Shown: piece by piece, positions 43,416-51,649 of the stretch
How the letters are laid out: the number at the start of each line of letters is the position of its first letter
Numbering within the stretch: the first letter of the stretch is position 1
NCBI GenBank assembly: GCA_025356015.1
Contig: JANXYO010000047.1
Location: 1 to 61,048 of the forward strand
Direction: 5' to 3'
DNA length: 61,048 bases
DNA from: Spirochaetaceae bacterium
GTDB taxonomy: Bacteria; Spirochaetota; Spirochaetia; Treponematales; Rectinemataceae
The notes under the pieces: generated by a model
The model's input: only the letters and a program-made list of their open reading frames with translations
The model's database searches: none
Told to the model about the DNA's origin: nothing
Position numbers and translations under genes: made by a program

Positions 43416-43904
43416 TCACAGGATCCTCTCATAGGCCACGAACTCGGTCCCGAAGAGGGTGCAGGTCCCGAGCCGCGAATATCCCATGCGCTTGTAGAGC
43501 CTGTTGGCGGCGAGGTTCTCCGTGGCGGCGAGGTGGCGGCTGGCCTCGAAGCCGCGGACCTTCGCCTCCTCGCTGATGAGCCGCATCATCCTTTCACCCA
43601 GACCCTGGCCCTGGCGGAGCGGCGACACGCACAGACGCATGAGGAGGCAGGAGCGGGCCATGGTCCAGGGAAGGGCGCCTGTCTCGGCCTCCTCGCCATC
43701 TTCCATGGTGATGGCGGCGACTATCTGGCCCTCCTCCTCAAGCACGAAGAGCCGGCCCTTGAGCAGGTCTTCTTGCAGCATGCCGGCGCTGGGGTACTCA
43801 TCGTCCCAGTTCGAGGATCCGTCGCCCTTCCCCTTCTCGGTCGCCGACCTGTAGAGGGCCAGGATGAGGGGAGCCTCGGCGGCCAAGGCCTTCCTGAAGA
43901 TCAT
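43416..43904 (-). CDS. GNAT-family acetyltransferase
   Basis: A 162-residue single-domain GNAT. LFVLEEEGQIVAAITMEDGE forms the central strands, LLMRLCVSPLRQGQGLGERM the acetyl-CoA loop (RQGQGLG) and TENLAANRLYKRMGYSRLGT the closing helix. Intact and of normal length. The stop is immediately followed by the start of the iminopeptidase gene. Substrate unknown. Confidence 0.9.
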   Translation of the reverse strand: MIFRKALAAEAPLILALYRSATEKGKGDGSSNWDDEYPSAGMLQEDLLKGRLFVLEEEGQIVAAITMEDGEEAETGALPWTMARSCLLMRLCVSPLRQGQGLGERMMRLISEEAKVRGFEASRHLAATENLAANRLYKRMGYSRLGTCTLFGTEFVAYERIL

Positions 43905-43908
43905 GGAA

Positions 43909-44265
43909 TCAGTCTGCCACCAGCCATGCCTTGGCCTGCTCCTCGGTGTCGAAGGTCCGCAGGGTCTCCCCGCTCAAGCGGGAATAGGCGCTCAGGAAGA
44001 GCTTCTTGATCCCTGTGATGCCCACGACTGCGTTCTTGGCGAGCTTGTCGGCGACCTGGGGTCCGAGCTTCTTTATCTCGGCGACGAACTCCTCGTTCGC
44101 GAAGGTGCCCTCGTAATTCTGGAGCATGAGGAGGTTTCCGCTGGATTTCTTCTCGATCTCGATCGCCTCCCTGAGCTGGCGCAACGAGGCCTCGGCTCCG
44201 CTTATGCCCCGGTAGTCCACGTACAGTATTTTCTTTCCGCTCACTTCAAGCCACGAAATGCCCAC
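43909..44265 (-). CDS. SpoIIAA-like / STAS-type small protein
   Basis: A 118-residue protein. KILYVDYRGISGAEASLRQL, LLMLQNYEGTFANEEFV and AVVGITGIKKLFLSAYSRLS follow the SpoIIAA-like family, which has a fold related to anti-sigma antagonists and lipid-binding CRAL-TRIO domains. The start is the GTG at 44265 with GGAGG upstream; the frame continues further up without support. It precedes the acetyltransferase by 4 bp, so the three genes probably form an operon. Confidence 0.82.
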   Translation of the reverse strand: MGISWLEVSGKKILYVDYRGISGAEASLRQLREAIEIEKKSSGNLLMLQNYEGTFANEEFVAEIKKLGPQVADKLAKNAVVGITGIKKLFLSAYSRLSGETLRTFDTEEQAKAWLVAD

Positions 44266-44467
44266 GAAACCCTCCTGTAGCCTTGACTCTGCGCGATGCG
44301 CGCCCGCTAAAGCATATATCCTCAAGCCTGAGGGCTCGTAAAGCGGGCCCGGCCCTAGGGGTTTCTGCCCAGCATACATCATTCCCCTCCCGATAGATCG
44401 CGCACGGGATTGCTGCCTCCCCATGATATGCTGTCCCCTCACGCGATAGAAAGCCGGAGGCCAGCCC

Positions 44468-45058
44468 ATGAAGCCCTATCTCGATCCCCCGCCCCGCCTT
44501 CCCCTCCTCATCCGTCTCGCCCTCGGCCTGGTCGAGCGGCACCTCGGGAAGGAGCTCCTGGCCAACCGCATCCTGGCCTGGTATCCGAAGGCCCTCGTGG
44601 GATCGGGCATCATGGAGGGCCTTGTGGCCCACGACGAGGAGGAGGTGCCTATGCGCCTGCTCAAGCTGATCCGCATGTACACTTCCTTCCTGGTGTCCTG
44701 CCCCTTCTGCATCGACATGAACTCAAGCACCTTCCGGGAGAGCGGGATCTCCGAGGACGAGATCATGACGCTCCAGGGCCGCAAGGCCATGGCCGAGGTG
44801 GCTTCGCTCGGCGAGCGGGAGAGGGCTGCCCTGGCCTACGCTGCCTGCATATCGAGGACCCCCTTGAGCTTCGAGGCCGAGGTGGTCGAGGCCATGAAGA
44901 GGCATTTCTCCGAACGGGGGATCGTCATAGTCGCGAGCACCTGCGCCCAGGTGAACTTCTGGGCCCGCCTCATCCAGGCCTTTGGCGTGGCCCCCGCGGG
45001 TTTCACCGAGGAATGCTCCATCCTCGAGCTTGAGAAGTACAGGACGGGGAAGGCCTAA
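44468..45058 (+). CDS. AhpD-like / carboxymuconolactone decarboxylase family protein
   Basis: A 196-residue protein. The active-site pair appears in MYTSFLVSCPFCIDMNSSTF (CPFC), followed by EDEIMTLQGRKAMAEVA and ERAALAYAACISRTP; the His two residues after the second Cys in AhpD is replaced by Asp, as in several family members. Such proteins are small helical thiol oxidoreductases or lyases. The last helix IVIVASTCAQVNFWARLIQA is typical. GGAGG lies 8 bases upstream of the ATG. Confidence 0.88.
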   Translation: MKPYLDPPPRLPLLIRLALGLVERHLGKELLANRILAWYPKALVGSGIMEGLVAHDEEEVPMRLLKLIRMYTSFLVSCPFCIDMNSSTFRESGISEDEIMTLQGRKAMAEVASLGERERAALAYAACISRTPLSFEAEVVEAMKRHFSERGIVIVASTCAQVNFWARLIQAFGVAPAGFTEECSILELEKYRTGKA

Positions 45059-45099
45059 GGAATCCGATATCGCCTGTGGAAAAATCGGCCCCTGCTTTG

Positions 45100-45128
45100 T
45101 TGCCAAGGGTCCCGGCATTGTCGATAAT
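45100..45128 (+). promoter_or_regulatory. strong promoter just ahead of the PAS sensor kinase
   Basis: TTGCCA (45100-45105), 17 bp, GATAAT (45123-45128): five of six matches in each box. The expected start point near 45135 leaves only about 6 nt before the ATG at 45141, so translation may be leaderless. Confidence 0.6.
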
Positions 45129-45140
45129 CCTGCTGTGGGT

Positions 45141-46193
45141 ATGCGAGGATTAGTCAGATTCAAGCTGTCGACGGCGATCAGGCATAGAGAGGAGAAGTTC
45201 AGGGACCTCGTCCAGGGCATGGGCGTGGGGGTCCTCATCCAGGGTCCGAACTCGGAGATCCTCCTCTCCAATCCCCGGGCCCTCGAGCTCCTCGGGCTTA
45301 GCGAGGACCAGCTCATGGGAAGGACCTCCTTCGACAAGGACTGGGATGTGGTCCATGAGGACGGCTCCCCCTTTCCCGGCCCCGAGCATCCCGTGTCCCG
45401 GGCAATAGCCACACTGCAGCCCGTCATCGGCGTGACCATGGGTGTCCATAGACCCGCGAGGGGCGACAGGGTCTGGCTCTCGGTGGATGCCATTCCCCAG
45501 CTGGACCCGAGGGGCCATCTTCGCCAGGTCGTGTGCACCTTCATAGAAATAACCAAGAGGGTCGTGGCCGAGGAGATGGTCCAGAATCTGCTCAGGGAGA
45601 AGGAGCTGATCCTCAAGGAAGTCCACCACCGCATCAAGAACAACCTCAACAGCGTGGCCTCGCTGCTCGACATGCAGGCCAACCTGCCCGAGAACGCCCA
45701 GGCCAAGATGATACTCCAGGAGGCCGAGGGTCAGGTCGAGAGCATGAGCATCCTCTACGACAGGCTCTACCGCTCCGGGAGCTACGGCTCCCTCGGCCTG
45801 GCCGACTATCTTCCGGCCCTGATCGAAGAGGTCGTGGGCATCTTCAGGCGGCCGGTTCCTGTGAAGATCGCCTGCGAGATCGGCGACATCTCTCTTGGCG
45901 AGAGGATCATCACTCCCCTTGGCATTATCCTCAACGAGTTCATCACGAACGCCATGAAGTACGCCTTCCCCGGCCGCAGCGAGCCCCGCATCGCTCTGAG
46001 GGCCTCGCGGCAGGGGAAGCTGGTGACGATCGTCTTCGAGGACAACGGGGTGGGAATGCCCGAGGGAGTTGACTTCGGCAACTCCTCGGGTTTCGGGCTC
46101 CAGCTGGTGGACATGCTGGTGCGCCAGATCGGTGGCTCGATCAGGATGGAGCGCGTCCAGGGGACGCGTTACACGATCTCCTTCGAGGCCTAG
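45141..46193 (+). CDS. cytoplasmic PAS-HisKA_2 sensor kinase
   Basis: A 350-residue protein without TM helices. A PAS domain spans residues about 18-145 (FRDLVQGMGVGVLIQGPNSE, PRALELLGLSEDQLMGRTSF). The HisKA_2 motif is LILKEVHHRIKNNLNSVASL, and the HATPase has LGIILNEFITNAMKYAFPG, EDNGVGMPEGVDF and GFGLQLVDMLVRQIGGSI. It senses a cytoplasmic cue, perhaps redox or a small ligand. No response regulator is adjacent. The ATG at 45141 has no Shine-Dalgarno sequence and follows the promoter closely. Confidence 0.9.
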   Translation: MRGLVRFKLSTAIRHREEKFRDLVQGMGVGVLIQGPNSEILLSNPRALELLGLSEDQLMGRTSFDKDWDVVHEDGSPFPGPEHPVSRAIATLQPVIGVTMGVHRPARGDRVWLSVDAIPQLDPRGHLRQVVCTFIEITKRVVAEEMVQNLLREKELILKEVHHRIKNNLNSVASLLDMQANLPENAQAKMILQEAEGQVESMSILYDRLYRSGSYGSLGLADYLPALIEEVVGIFRRPVPVKIACEIGDISLGERIITPLGIILNEFITNAMKYAFPGRSEPRIALRASRQGKLVTIVFEDNGVGMPEGVDFGNSSGFGLQLVDMLVRQIGGSIRMERVQGTRYTISFEA

Positions 46194-46216
46194 GCTCCCG
46201 CCCTTTTTTCAGAGCC

Positions 46217-46864
46217 TCATTCCATCCAGCGGACCGCCGACTCGGGTAGCCTGTCCTTCCTCTCATGGCTCGCGCCCGTATGCATCCCCACGAGGCAGCC
46301 GTCGAGGGCCCATTCCCCGGCCCTGAGGCCGAGGGTCTCCATGATCCTCCTGTCGCGCGAGGCCATCGAGGTGGCGCTCAGGAGCATGAAGGCGAGGCCG
46401 AGCTCGGTGGCCTTGAGCCACATGTTCTGAAGGACATGGGCGAGTGTCTTGTCCTCGGCCGGGGGGAAGCCCCGGCGCTCGGCCACGATGATCCAGAAGG
46501 GCGCGCTCTCGAGGGTCTTTATCCCCTTCTTCGAGAGTCCGCTCACGATGCTGTAGAAGCCGGCGGTCTTGCGCCCCAGGCCGGGGACGATCCTGCGGGC
46601 CAGGCCGAGCTTCCTGCGGTTGGAGCGCAGACGGTCCATGAGGAAGGAGTACAGAAGGCCGTGGCTCGGGCTGTCCCGGGACACCACGAAGAAGCGCCGT
46701 TTCTCGGCCAGGGGGATGCCTGCCGCGCCCGCGTGGGGGGCGAGCCAGCCTGCCTCGAGGAGGGCATGGATGGCCGCGCCGGTGGGAGCGGCCTCGGCGA
46801 AGATCCTCGAGGAATGCCTGCCTGCCAAGACCTGATCAAGTACTGCCATCGTGTCGTTGCCCAT
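46217..46864 (-). CDS. nitroreductase-family protein
   Basis: A 215-residue protein. AGRHSSRIFAEAAPTGAAIH and ALLEAGWLAPHAGAAGIPLA are the FMN-binding N-terminus (the usual RRSxRxF is RHSSRIF). HVLQNMWLKATELGLAFMLL and the C-terminal ALDGCLVGMHTGA match the nitroreductase fold. It probably reduces quinones or nitro compounds with NAD(P)H. GGAG lies 6 bases before the ATG, which comes right after the antitoxin stop, so it is the third gene of that operon. Confidence 0.85.
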   Translation of the reverse strand: MGNDTMAVLDQVLAGRHSSRIFAEAAPTGAAIHALLEAGWLAPHAGAAGIPLAEKRRFFVVSRDSPSHGLLYSFLMDRLRSNRRKLGLARRIVPGLGRKTAGFYSIVSGLSKKGIKTLESAPFWIIVAERRGFPPAEDKTLAHVLQNMWLKATELGLAFMLLSATSMASRDRRIMETLGLRAGEWALDGCLVGMHTGASHERKDRLPESAVRWME

Positions 46865-46866
46865 GC

Positions 46867-47178
46867 TCACTCCTTGCGTGGCTTGTGTGCCTTGTCTGTG
46901 ATTGCCCCCCGGGGGCAGGCCGAGGGGGCTTCGAGGCCATAGCGGGCGCAGAGCTTCTCCACCACGTCGAAGACGCAGTGTTCCGCGTCGAGCAGGGCGA
47001 CGAGGAGGGCTTCCTCGATGCCGCAGAGCCGCGAGAGCTCGGCAGTGGCCAGTCCCTCCGCGTGGACCCGGGCGACGAGCTCCATGGTGGCCGGGCAGGC
47101 TTCGCACCAAGATTGGTAGCCATCTGCGAAATCCTTCCGCTCGAGCTTGCCCTGGAGCTCTTCCCTAAAGCTGGCCAT
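46867..47178 (-). CDS. HigA-like antitoxin (helix-turn-helix)
   Basis: A 103-residue protein opening MASFREELQGKLERKDFADG, the usual start of HigA/XRE antitoxins paired with Gp49-like toxins. The helix-turn-helix is VARVHAEGLATAELSRLCGI and EEALLVALLDAEHCVFDVVE. Four Cys residues (SWCEACP, RLCG, KLCARYG) could bind metal, which is unusual for the family. It overlaps the toxin gene by 14 bp, toxin first, as in HigBA. It would neutralise the toxin and repress the operon. Confidence 0.72.
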   Translation of the reverse strand: MASFREELQGKLERKDFADGYQSWCEACPATMELVARVHAEGLATAELSRLCGIEEALLVALLDAEHCVFDVVEKLCARYGLEAPSACPRGAITDKAHKPRKE

Positions 47179-47593
47179 CGGCGATCACCTCCACCTGCTT
47201 CCGGTCGATCCGTCTGAGGAAGTCCTCGCGGTAGTGGCGCGTCGCCTCGATAAAGGCCTCGGGAACGCGGTCTGTGTGCTTGCGCAGGACCGAATAGAAG
47301 ACGATGTAGCGCTCGTAGCAGAAGAAGTACAGCATGCGGATCTGCTCGCCCGATAGCTTCACGCGCAGCTCGTGGACCCCATCCCTTAGTATGTCGGAAT
47401 AGGGGCGGGGCATCCCTGGCCCCATCTCCTCGAGGAGTTCCAGGATATGGAAGAGCTTGACCTGGTGAGGGACGCTGCAGCCCTCGATAAAGGACGAGAC
47501 GGGGCAATCCCTCGCGTGGGCATCGCAAAAGAGGACTGCCCAGCGCCTTCCTCCGCTTCCCTGGACCCGTTGTTCGGCCATGGCGAGGACCAT
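47165..47593 (-). CDS. HigB/Gp49-like toxin
   Basis: About 142 residues. WAVLFCDAHARDCPVSSFIE, VKLFHILELLEEMGPGMPRP, LRDGVHELRVKLSGEQIRML and YFFCYERYIVFYSVLRKHTD give the RelE/HigB fold with the Gp49 signature. These toxins cut mRNA on the ribosome. The start is uncertain: ATG 47593 or ATG 47581; neither has a clear Shine-Dalgarno sequence. The N-terminal 15-20 residues are longer than in most members. Confidence 0.8.
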   Translation of the reverse strand: MVLAMAEQRVQGSGGRRWAVLFCDAHARDCPVSSFIEGCSVPHQVKLFHILELLEEMGPGMPRPYSDILRDGVHELRVKLSGEQIRMLYFFCYERYIVFYSVLRKHTDRVPEAFIEATRHYREDFLRRIDRKQVEVIADGQL

Positions 47594-47653
47594 TGCATCC
47601 AAGACAGGGACTTGTCAACGCTCCCGAGGCTGACTTGATACGTCAATGTGCGC

Positions 47654-47682
47654 TTGTAAACAGGAAAAAGCCGGGCTATAGT
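47654..47682 (+). promoter_or_regulatory. promoter of the cyclase operon
   Basis: TTGTAA (47654-47659), 17 bp, TATAGT (47677-47682). The start point near 47689 would lie about 3 nt before the ATG at 47692. GGGG at 47684-47687 might act as a weak ribosome site if transcription starts earlier. Confidence 0.55.
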
Positions 47683-47691
47683 TGGGGCTTC

Positions 47692-49353
47692 ATGAGCATA
47701 CGTGTCAAAATCATCTTCGTCATACTTCCGCTCATCATGGTCGCCGTCGTCCTCGCCGGCATGAGTTCCTATTTTGTCGCGGCCTCGGCCGTGACCAGGG
47801 TGGCCATGGACTTCCTCGCCTTCAAGGCTTCGGAGCTCGAGAAGTACGCGAACGGACAGTGGAACCTCCTCGTCGACAATGGCCTCGTGGGCCGCTCCGA
47901 CATGGAATCGGCGGCCAAGGCGGCTGTCGAGTCCTTCGCCCGCTCGGTCCTGCGCAGCGACACCGAGACGATCATCGCCGTCGATCCCGCGGGCAGGGCC
48001 GCGATGCGTGCGGGGCCTGCCGCCCCCCTCCCGGGCGAGGAAGCTGCCCTCTCCATCTTGGCGGGGGCGGGTGACCGCGGCTTCGGCACAATTAGGATGG
48101 GCTCAGGCGACAGGGTGGCCTTCTACTTCCCTTTCCGCCCCTTCAACTGGCTGATCCTGGTCACCGAGGATAGGGGGGCCTTCTACGGGGCCGTCGAGTC
48201 CATCGCCAGGACCTCGATAGCGATCCTGGCCCTGTCGATGCTTGTCTCGGTCTTCCTGGTCCTCCTCATGGCCCGTTTCATAACCAGGCCACTCGAGGTC
48301 CTGTCCAAGGCCATGCAGAAGATCATCGACGAGAACGACCTCGAGCAACGCGTTCCCGTCGAGTACAAGGACGAGATCGGCCAGCTCTCCCACACCTTCA
48401 ACCTCATGCTCGAGGAGCTGGGCAAGGCCTATAAGCAGATCAAGCTCTTCGCCTACGGCCAGGCCGTGGCCCAGACCAAGGAACGCAAGATCAAGCTGAT
48501 CTTCGAGAAGTACGTGCCCAAGGACGTCATCGACCTTGTGTACGGCAATCCCGAGGACATGCTCGTCGGCGACACGAGGATCCTCGCCGTCCTCTTCTCG
48601 GACATAAGGAGCTTCACGACCATCTCCGAGAAGATGACCCCCAACGACCTCGTCGACACCCTGAACAAGTATTTCTCCTACATGGTGGAAGTCATCATGC
48701 AGGATCACGGCGGCATGGTCGATAAGTACATAGGCGACGCCATCATGGCCTACTGGGGCACTCCCAAGAAACGGGACGACGACGCCTTGCAGTCGGTTCT
48801 GGCCGGCCTTGACATGCTCACGGCCCTGGACAGGTTCAACGAGTGGCAGAAGGAGCGTGGCATGGCTCCCTGGGCCATCGGCATCGGCATCAACTACGGC
48901 GGCCTGACCGTCGGCAACATAGGCAGCGCGCGCAAGATGAACTACACGGTCATCGGTGACATGGTCAACCTCGCCTCACGTCTGGAGGGCGCAACCAAGC
49001 GCTACCACCAGCCCATCATCATCTCCGAGAGCGTCCAGAGAGGGGTGAAGGACAGCCTGCGCTGCAGACACATCGACACCGTCGCCGTCAAGGGCAAGAC
49101 CACGGGAGTGCGGATCTACACGACCCGCAAGACCCTCACGAGCGAGGAGACGCGGACCTGGGACCTCCACGACCAGGCCCTCGAGCTCTACTACTCGAGG
49201 AAGTTCAAGGACGCCGAGGCGGCCTTCAGGGACATCCTAAAAGACAGCCCCGACGACTATCCCGCGGAGATCTTCAAGGAGAGGGCGCTCGCCTTCGCCA
49301 AGAACCCTCCTCCCGCCTCCTGGGATGGCGTGGAAGTCCTCACCGAGAAGTAA
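47692..49353 (+). CDS. membrane class III adenylate/guanylate cyclase
   Basis: A 553-residue protein: TM1 (about 5-30), a 140-residue extracytoplasmic sensor, TM2 (about 175-200), HAMP (FITRPLEVLSKAMQKIIDEN), a linker helix, and a class III cyclase domain (about 290-480). Metal Asp residues are in VLFSDIRSFTTISEKM and MVDKYIGDAIMAYWG; the transition-state part is MNYTVIGDMVNLASRLEG. The Lys of DKYIGD and the Asp of VIGD support ATP as substrate. The last 50 residues contain a TPR-like helix pair. It is first of a five-gene coupled operon with a stop/start overlap (TAATG) to the next gene, so cAMP may report a signal sensed by the downstream envelope proteins. Confidence 0.92.
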   Translation: MSIRVKIIFVILPLIMVAVVLAGMSSYFVAASAVTRVAMDFLAFKASELEKYANGQWNLLVDNGLVGRSDMESAAKAAVESFARSVLRSDTETIIAVDPAGRAAMRAGPAAPLPGEEAALSILAGAGDRGFGTIRMGSGDRVAFYFPFRPFNWLILVTEDRGAFYGAVESIARTSIAILALSMLVSVFLVLLMARFITRPLEVLSKAMQKIIDENDLEQRVPVEYKDEIGQLSHTFNLMLEELGKAYKQIKLFAYGQAVAQTKERKIKLIFEKYVPKDVIDLVYGNPEDMLVGDTRILAVLFSDIRSFTTISEKMTPNDLVDTLNKYFSYMVEVIMQDHGGMVDKYIGDAIMAYWGTPKKRDDDALQSVLAGLDMLTALDRFNEWQKERGMAPWAIGIGINYGGLTVGNIGSARKMNYTVIGDMVNLASRLEGATKRYHQPIIISESVQRGVKDSLRCRHIDTVAVKGKTTGVRIYTTRKTLTSEETRTWDLHDQALELYYSRKFKDAEAAFRDILKDSPDDYPAEIFKERALAFAKNPPPASWDGVEVLTEK

Positions 49354-50654
49354 TGGCGATACCTACTCATATCCGCAGGATAGGACTCCTTCCCCTGCTC
49401 CTCGCCCAGCTTCTCATGCTCGGCAGCCTGTCGGCCCAGGACCAGGTCCCCTCGGCGGCGCCCGACCAGGTCCCCGCCGCGGCCGCCGGGACAGGTCCCC
49501 AAAAGGCCCCCGGATCGGTCCGCCTCTTCCCCGCCATTGTCTCGGCCGACGATCCCAGCCAGGCCGATGACGCCGCGACCTACGCTGCTTCCCTGCGCTC
49601 CGGCCTCGATCAGAGCCTCAAGGCCGCAGGCTATCAGGTGGCCATGGCCGACGCTGCCCTCACCCCCGACCTGAGCGAACCCGCCCAGGCGGCCGACCTC
49701 GCCCACACAGCGGGCAATGACTGGGCCGCAGTCTGCGCCCTCTCGCTCTCCGAGGGCCGCCTGAGCTACCGCGTCGCGATCTACGATTCGGCCGACGGCA
49801 GCCTCGCCGCCGGCGACTCCTTCTCTGTCCTCTCGGGACTCGGTGCCCTGCGGACCATGGGCGACTCGGCGGCGGCGGCTGTCGGCCGGCTCGGAGACTA
49901 CCGCGCCGGCCACGCCGGGACGGTGCGCACGGCGGTGAGCTACCGCATCGCCGTGAGCTGCCCCTCCGAGGGAGCGACGGTGCGCATCGAGTCCCCCGGC
50001 CTCAAGTCGGGGGCGCCGACCGGAAAGATCAAGAACGGCAAGGTCCTCCTGCCCTACTTTCCCTTCCTCCAGGGCTCGACCCTCGTCGTTAGCGCCACCA
50101 CCAAGCTGCTCCAGAGGATGAGCACCACCGTCACCCTCGAAACCCAGGCTCCCCTCATCGAGCTCATGCCCCGGAAGCCCCGTTTTGACATCCTTGTCGG
50201 GACGGGGACTGGCCGGCTCCTGGGCGCGGGTGCCGAGCTACGCGCCTACATCGAGCCGGACTGGAGCTTCCTCTTCCTGGAGGACAGGCTCTATTCGGGT
50301 TTTGACTTTCTGCCCGGCTCCTCCCCGGTGATCCACGAGGAATCATGGAACGGCCTTGGCTGGTACCTCTTCTTCCCGCCCGAGTCCCGTTTCAGGATGG
50401 GCTTCAGCCTTGGTGTGGGCTTCCTGTTCAGCCTCACCACGGCAGCCAGTCCCTCGAAACAGCTCTTCTTCGATTTCGCCCTCCTGCCTGTCAACCTCTT
50501 TGGGGAATACAGCCTCGGCAAGGACATGGCCGCGTGGATGTCTCTAAGGTCGGCCTTCTCGGTGGGGACCGAGGGCTCCGGCCTCCTGGCCAGGGGCTGG
50601 ATGGGCAATGGCACGCCCGCCATCTCCCTGGGCTGGCTCTGGAGGCGAAAATGA
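49353..50654 (+). CDS. exported barrel-like protein A of the cyclase operon
   Basis: A 433-residue protein with a signal peptide (LLPLLLAQLLMLGSLSAQ). Residues about 50-175 resemble the N-terminal domain of TolB-like or lipoprotein sensors (LFPAIVSADDPSQ, NDWAAVCALSLSEGRLSYRV). Residues about 190-260 form a PEGA-like sheet (SYRIAVSCPSEGATVRIESP). The C-terminal 170 residues alternate polar and aromatic residues (AELRAYIEPDWSFLFLEDRL, GWYLFFPPESRFRMGFSLGV) and end in LGWLWRRK, suggesting an outer-membrane barrel. I recognise no family. It shares this three-part plan with protein B at 51646. Overlaps neighbours on both sides. Confidence 0.72.
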   Translation: MAIPTHIRRIGLLPLLLAQLLMLGSLSAQDQVPSAAPDQVPAAAAGTGPQKAPGSVRLFPAIVSADDPSQADDAATYAASLRSGLDQSLKAAGYQVAMADAALTPDLSEPAQAADLAHTAGNDWAAVCALSLSEGRLSYRVAIYDSADGSLAAGDSFSVLSGLGALRTMGDSAAAAVGRLGDYRAGHAGTVRTAVSYRIAVSCPSEGATVRIESPGLKSGAPTGKIKNGKVLLPYFPFLQGSTLVVSATTKLLQRMSTTVTLETQAPLIELMPRKPRFDILVGTGTGRLLGAGAELRAYIEPDWSFLFLEDRLYSGFDFLPGSSPVIHEESWNGLGWYLFFPPESRFRMGFSLGVGFLFSLTTAASPSKQLFFDFALLPVNLFGEYSLGKDMAAWMSLRSAFSVGTEGSGLLARGWMGNGTPAISLGWLWRRK

Positions 50655-51649
50655 GGGCCATGACCTCCCGTAACGCGCCCTTAAGGCTCGTCCCGCTTGT
50701 CCTCTGCATCGCCTTGGCCTGTCTTGCCACTCTCATCCTCGCCTCCTGCACCTACCTCCTCGACGACCCCTACCCGGCCTACACCCAGAGGATCTCCACC
50801 TGGACCGACATCGATGCCACGGTGAAGCAGGTCTCGGGTGGAGCAAGCCTGCTTTTCATAAACCATCTGGACTACCTGGAATCGGGGAGCTCGAGCGGGA
50901 TATTCCTCCAACTGGCCACCTCGGACGGCGTGGGTCGACTCGTGACCCTGGACGGGGGGGACTTTGGCAGTCCCGTGAGCTATGTGTACGGGATCGACCC
51001 CGTGGGCCTGACGACGGGCCTGAGCTCGGCCGGCCAGTATCGCAGCGGGGCCGTGCTGATGAACCCGGCCAACCGGACAAGCGCTGCCGTCCTTGGTCCG
51101 ATATCCGGCATCCTCCTGAGCGAGGCCGGGGTGAACTACTACGGCACCGTGTCGGGTGCGACCATGAGCGCCGCACGCTACGACTCGGCCTGGGTCAGCC
51201 TCGGAACCGTCTCGGTGCAGATCTCGACCATATACCCGGGTCCCTGGGAGCTTGTCTCCGCGGGACAGGGCGGGGGCTGGTACTCCTTCCTCTTCCGTGA
51301 CTCGAGCAGCAACAGCTATCGCGCTTTCAGGACACCCTCGCTGGCCTCGATGACCTGGACCTCCCTCTTCGACGATCCCGCCGTCCCTGCCAGCTACAGG
51401 ACGCCGCAATTCTCGGCCGACATGAGCTCGGTGGGGATCACTGCCGACGGCCCCGTGATGCGGGGCCATTCCCAGGGGGGGAACGGCGACAAGCTCAGCT
51501 TCCTGCCCTTCGGCTCCTCGTCCTCGAAGGACTACTATCCGCGGAACTCGGGCTCGGTCCAATACTTCTTCGAGGCCTCGGGACAGTACTGGTTCCTCCA
51601 CGAGGCCTCATCCGGCCGTCTGTACAAGCTGAGGACCTGGTGGAAATGA
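50651..51649 (+). CDS. lipoprotein A of the cyclase operon
   Basis: A 332-residue lipoprotein (lipobox ILASC, Cys33). The mature part is rich in Ser, Gly and aromatic residues and looks like a beta-propeller or repeated sheet (SLLFINHLDYLESGSSSGIF, WYSFLFRDSSSNSYRAFRTP, SGQYWFLHEASSGRLYKLRT). No family recognised. GGAGG is 5 bases before the ATG, which overlaps the stop of protein A (ATGA); its own stop overlaps the start of protein B. The fixed order barrel then lipoprotein suggests the two act together at the outer membrane. Confidence 0.72.
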   Translation: MRAMTSRNAPLRLVPLVLCIALACLATLILASCTYLLDDPYPAYTQRISTWTDIDATVKQVSGGASLLFINHLDYLESGSSSGIFLQLATSDGVGRLVTLDGGDFGSPVSYVYGIDPVGLTTGLSSAGQYRSGAVLMNPANRTSAAVLGPISGILLSEAGVNYYGTVSGATMSAARYDSAWVSLGTVSVQISTIYPGPWELVSAGQGGGWYSFLFRDSSSNSYRAFRTPSLASMTWTSLFDDPAVPASYRTPQFSADMSSVGITADGPVMRGHSQGGNGDKLSFLPFGSSSSKDYYPRNSGSVQYFFEASGQYWFLHEASSGRLYKLRTWWK

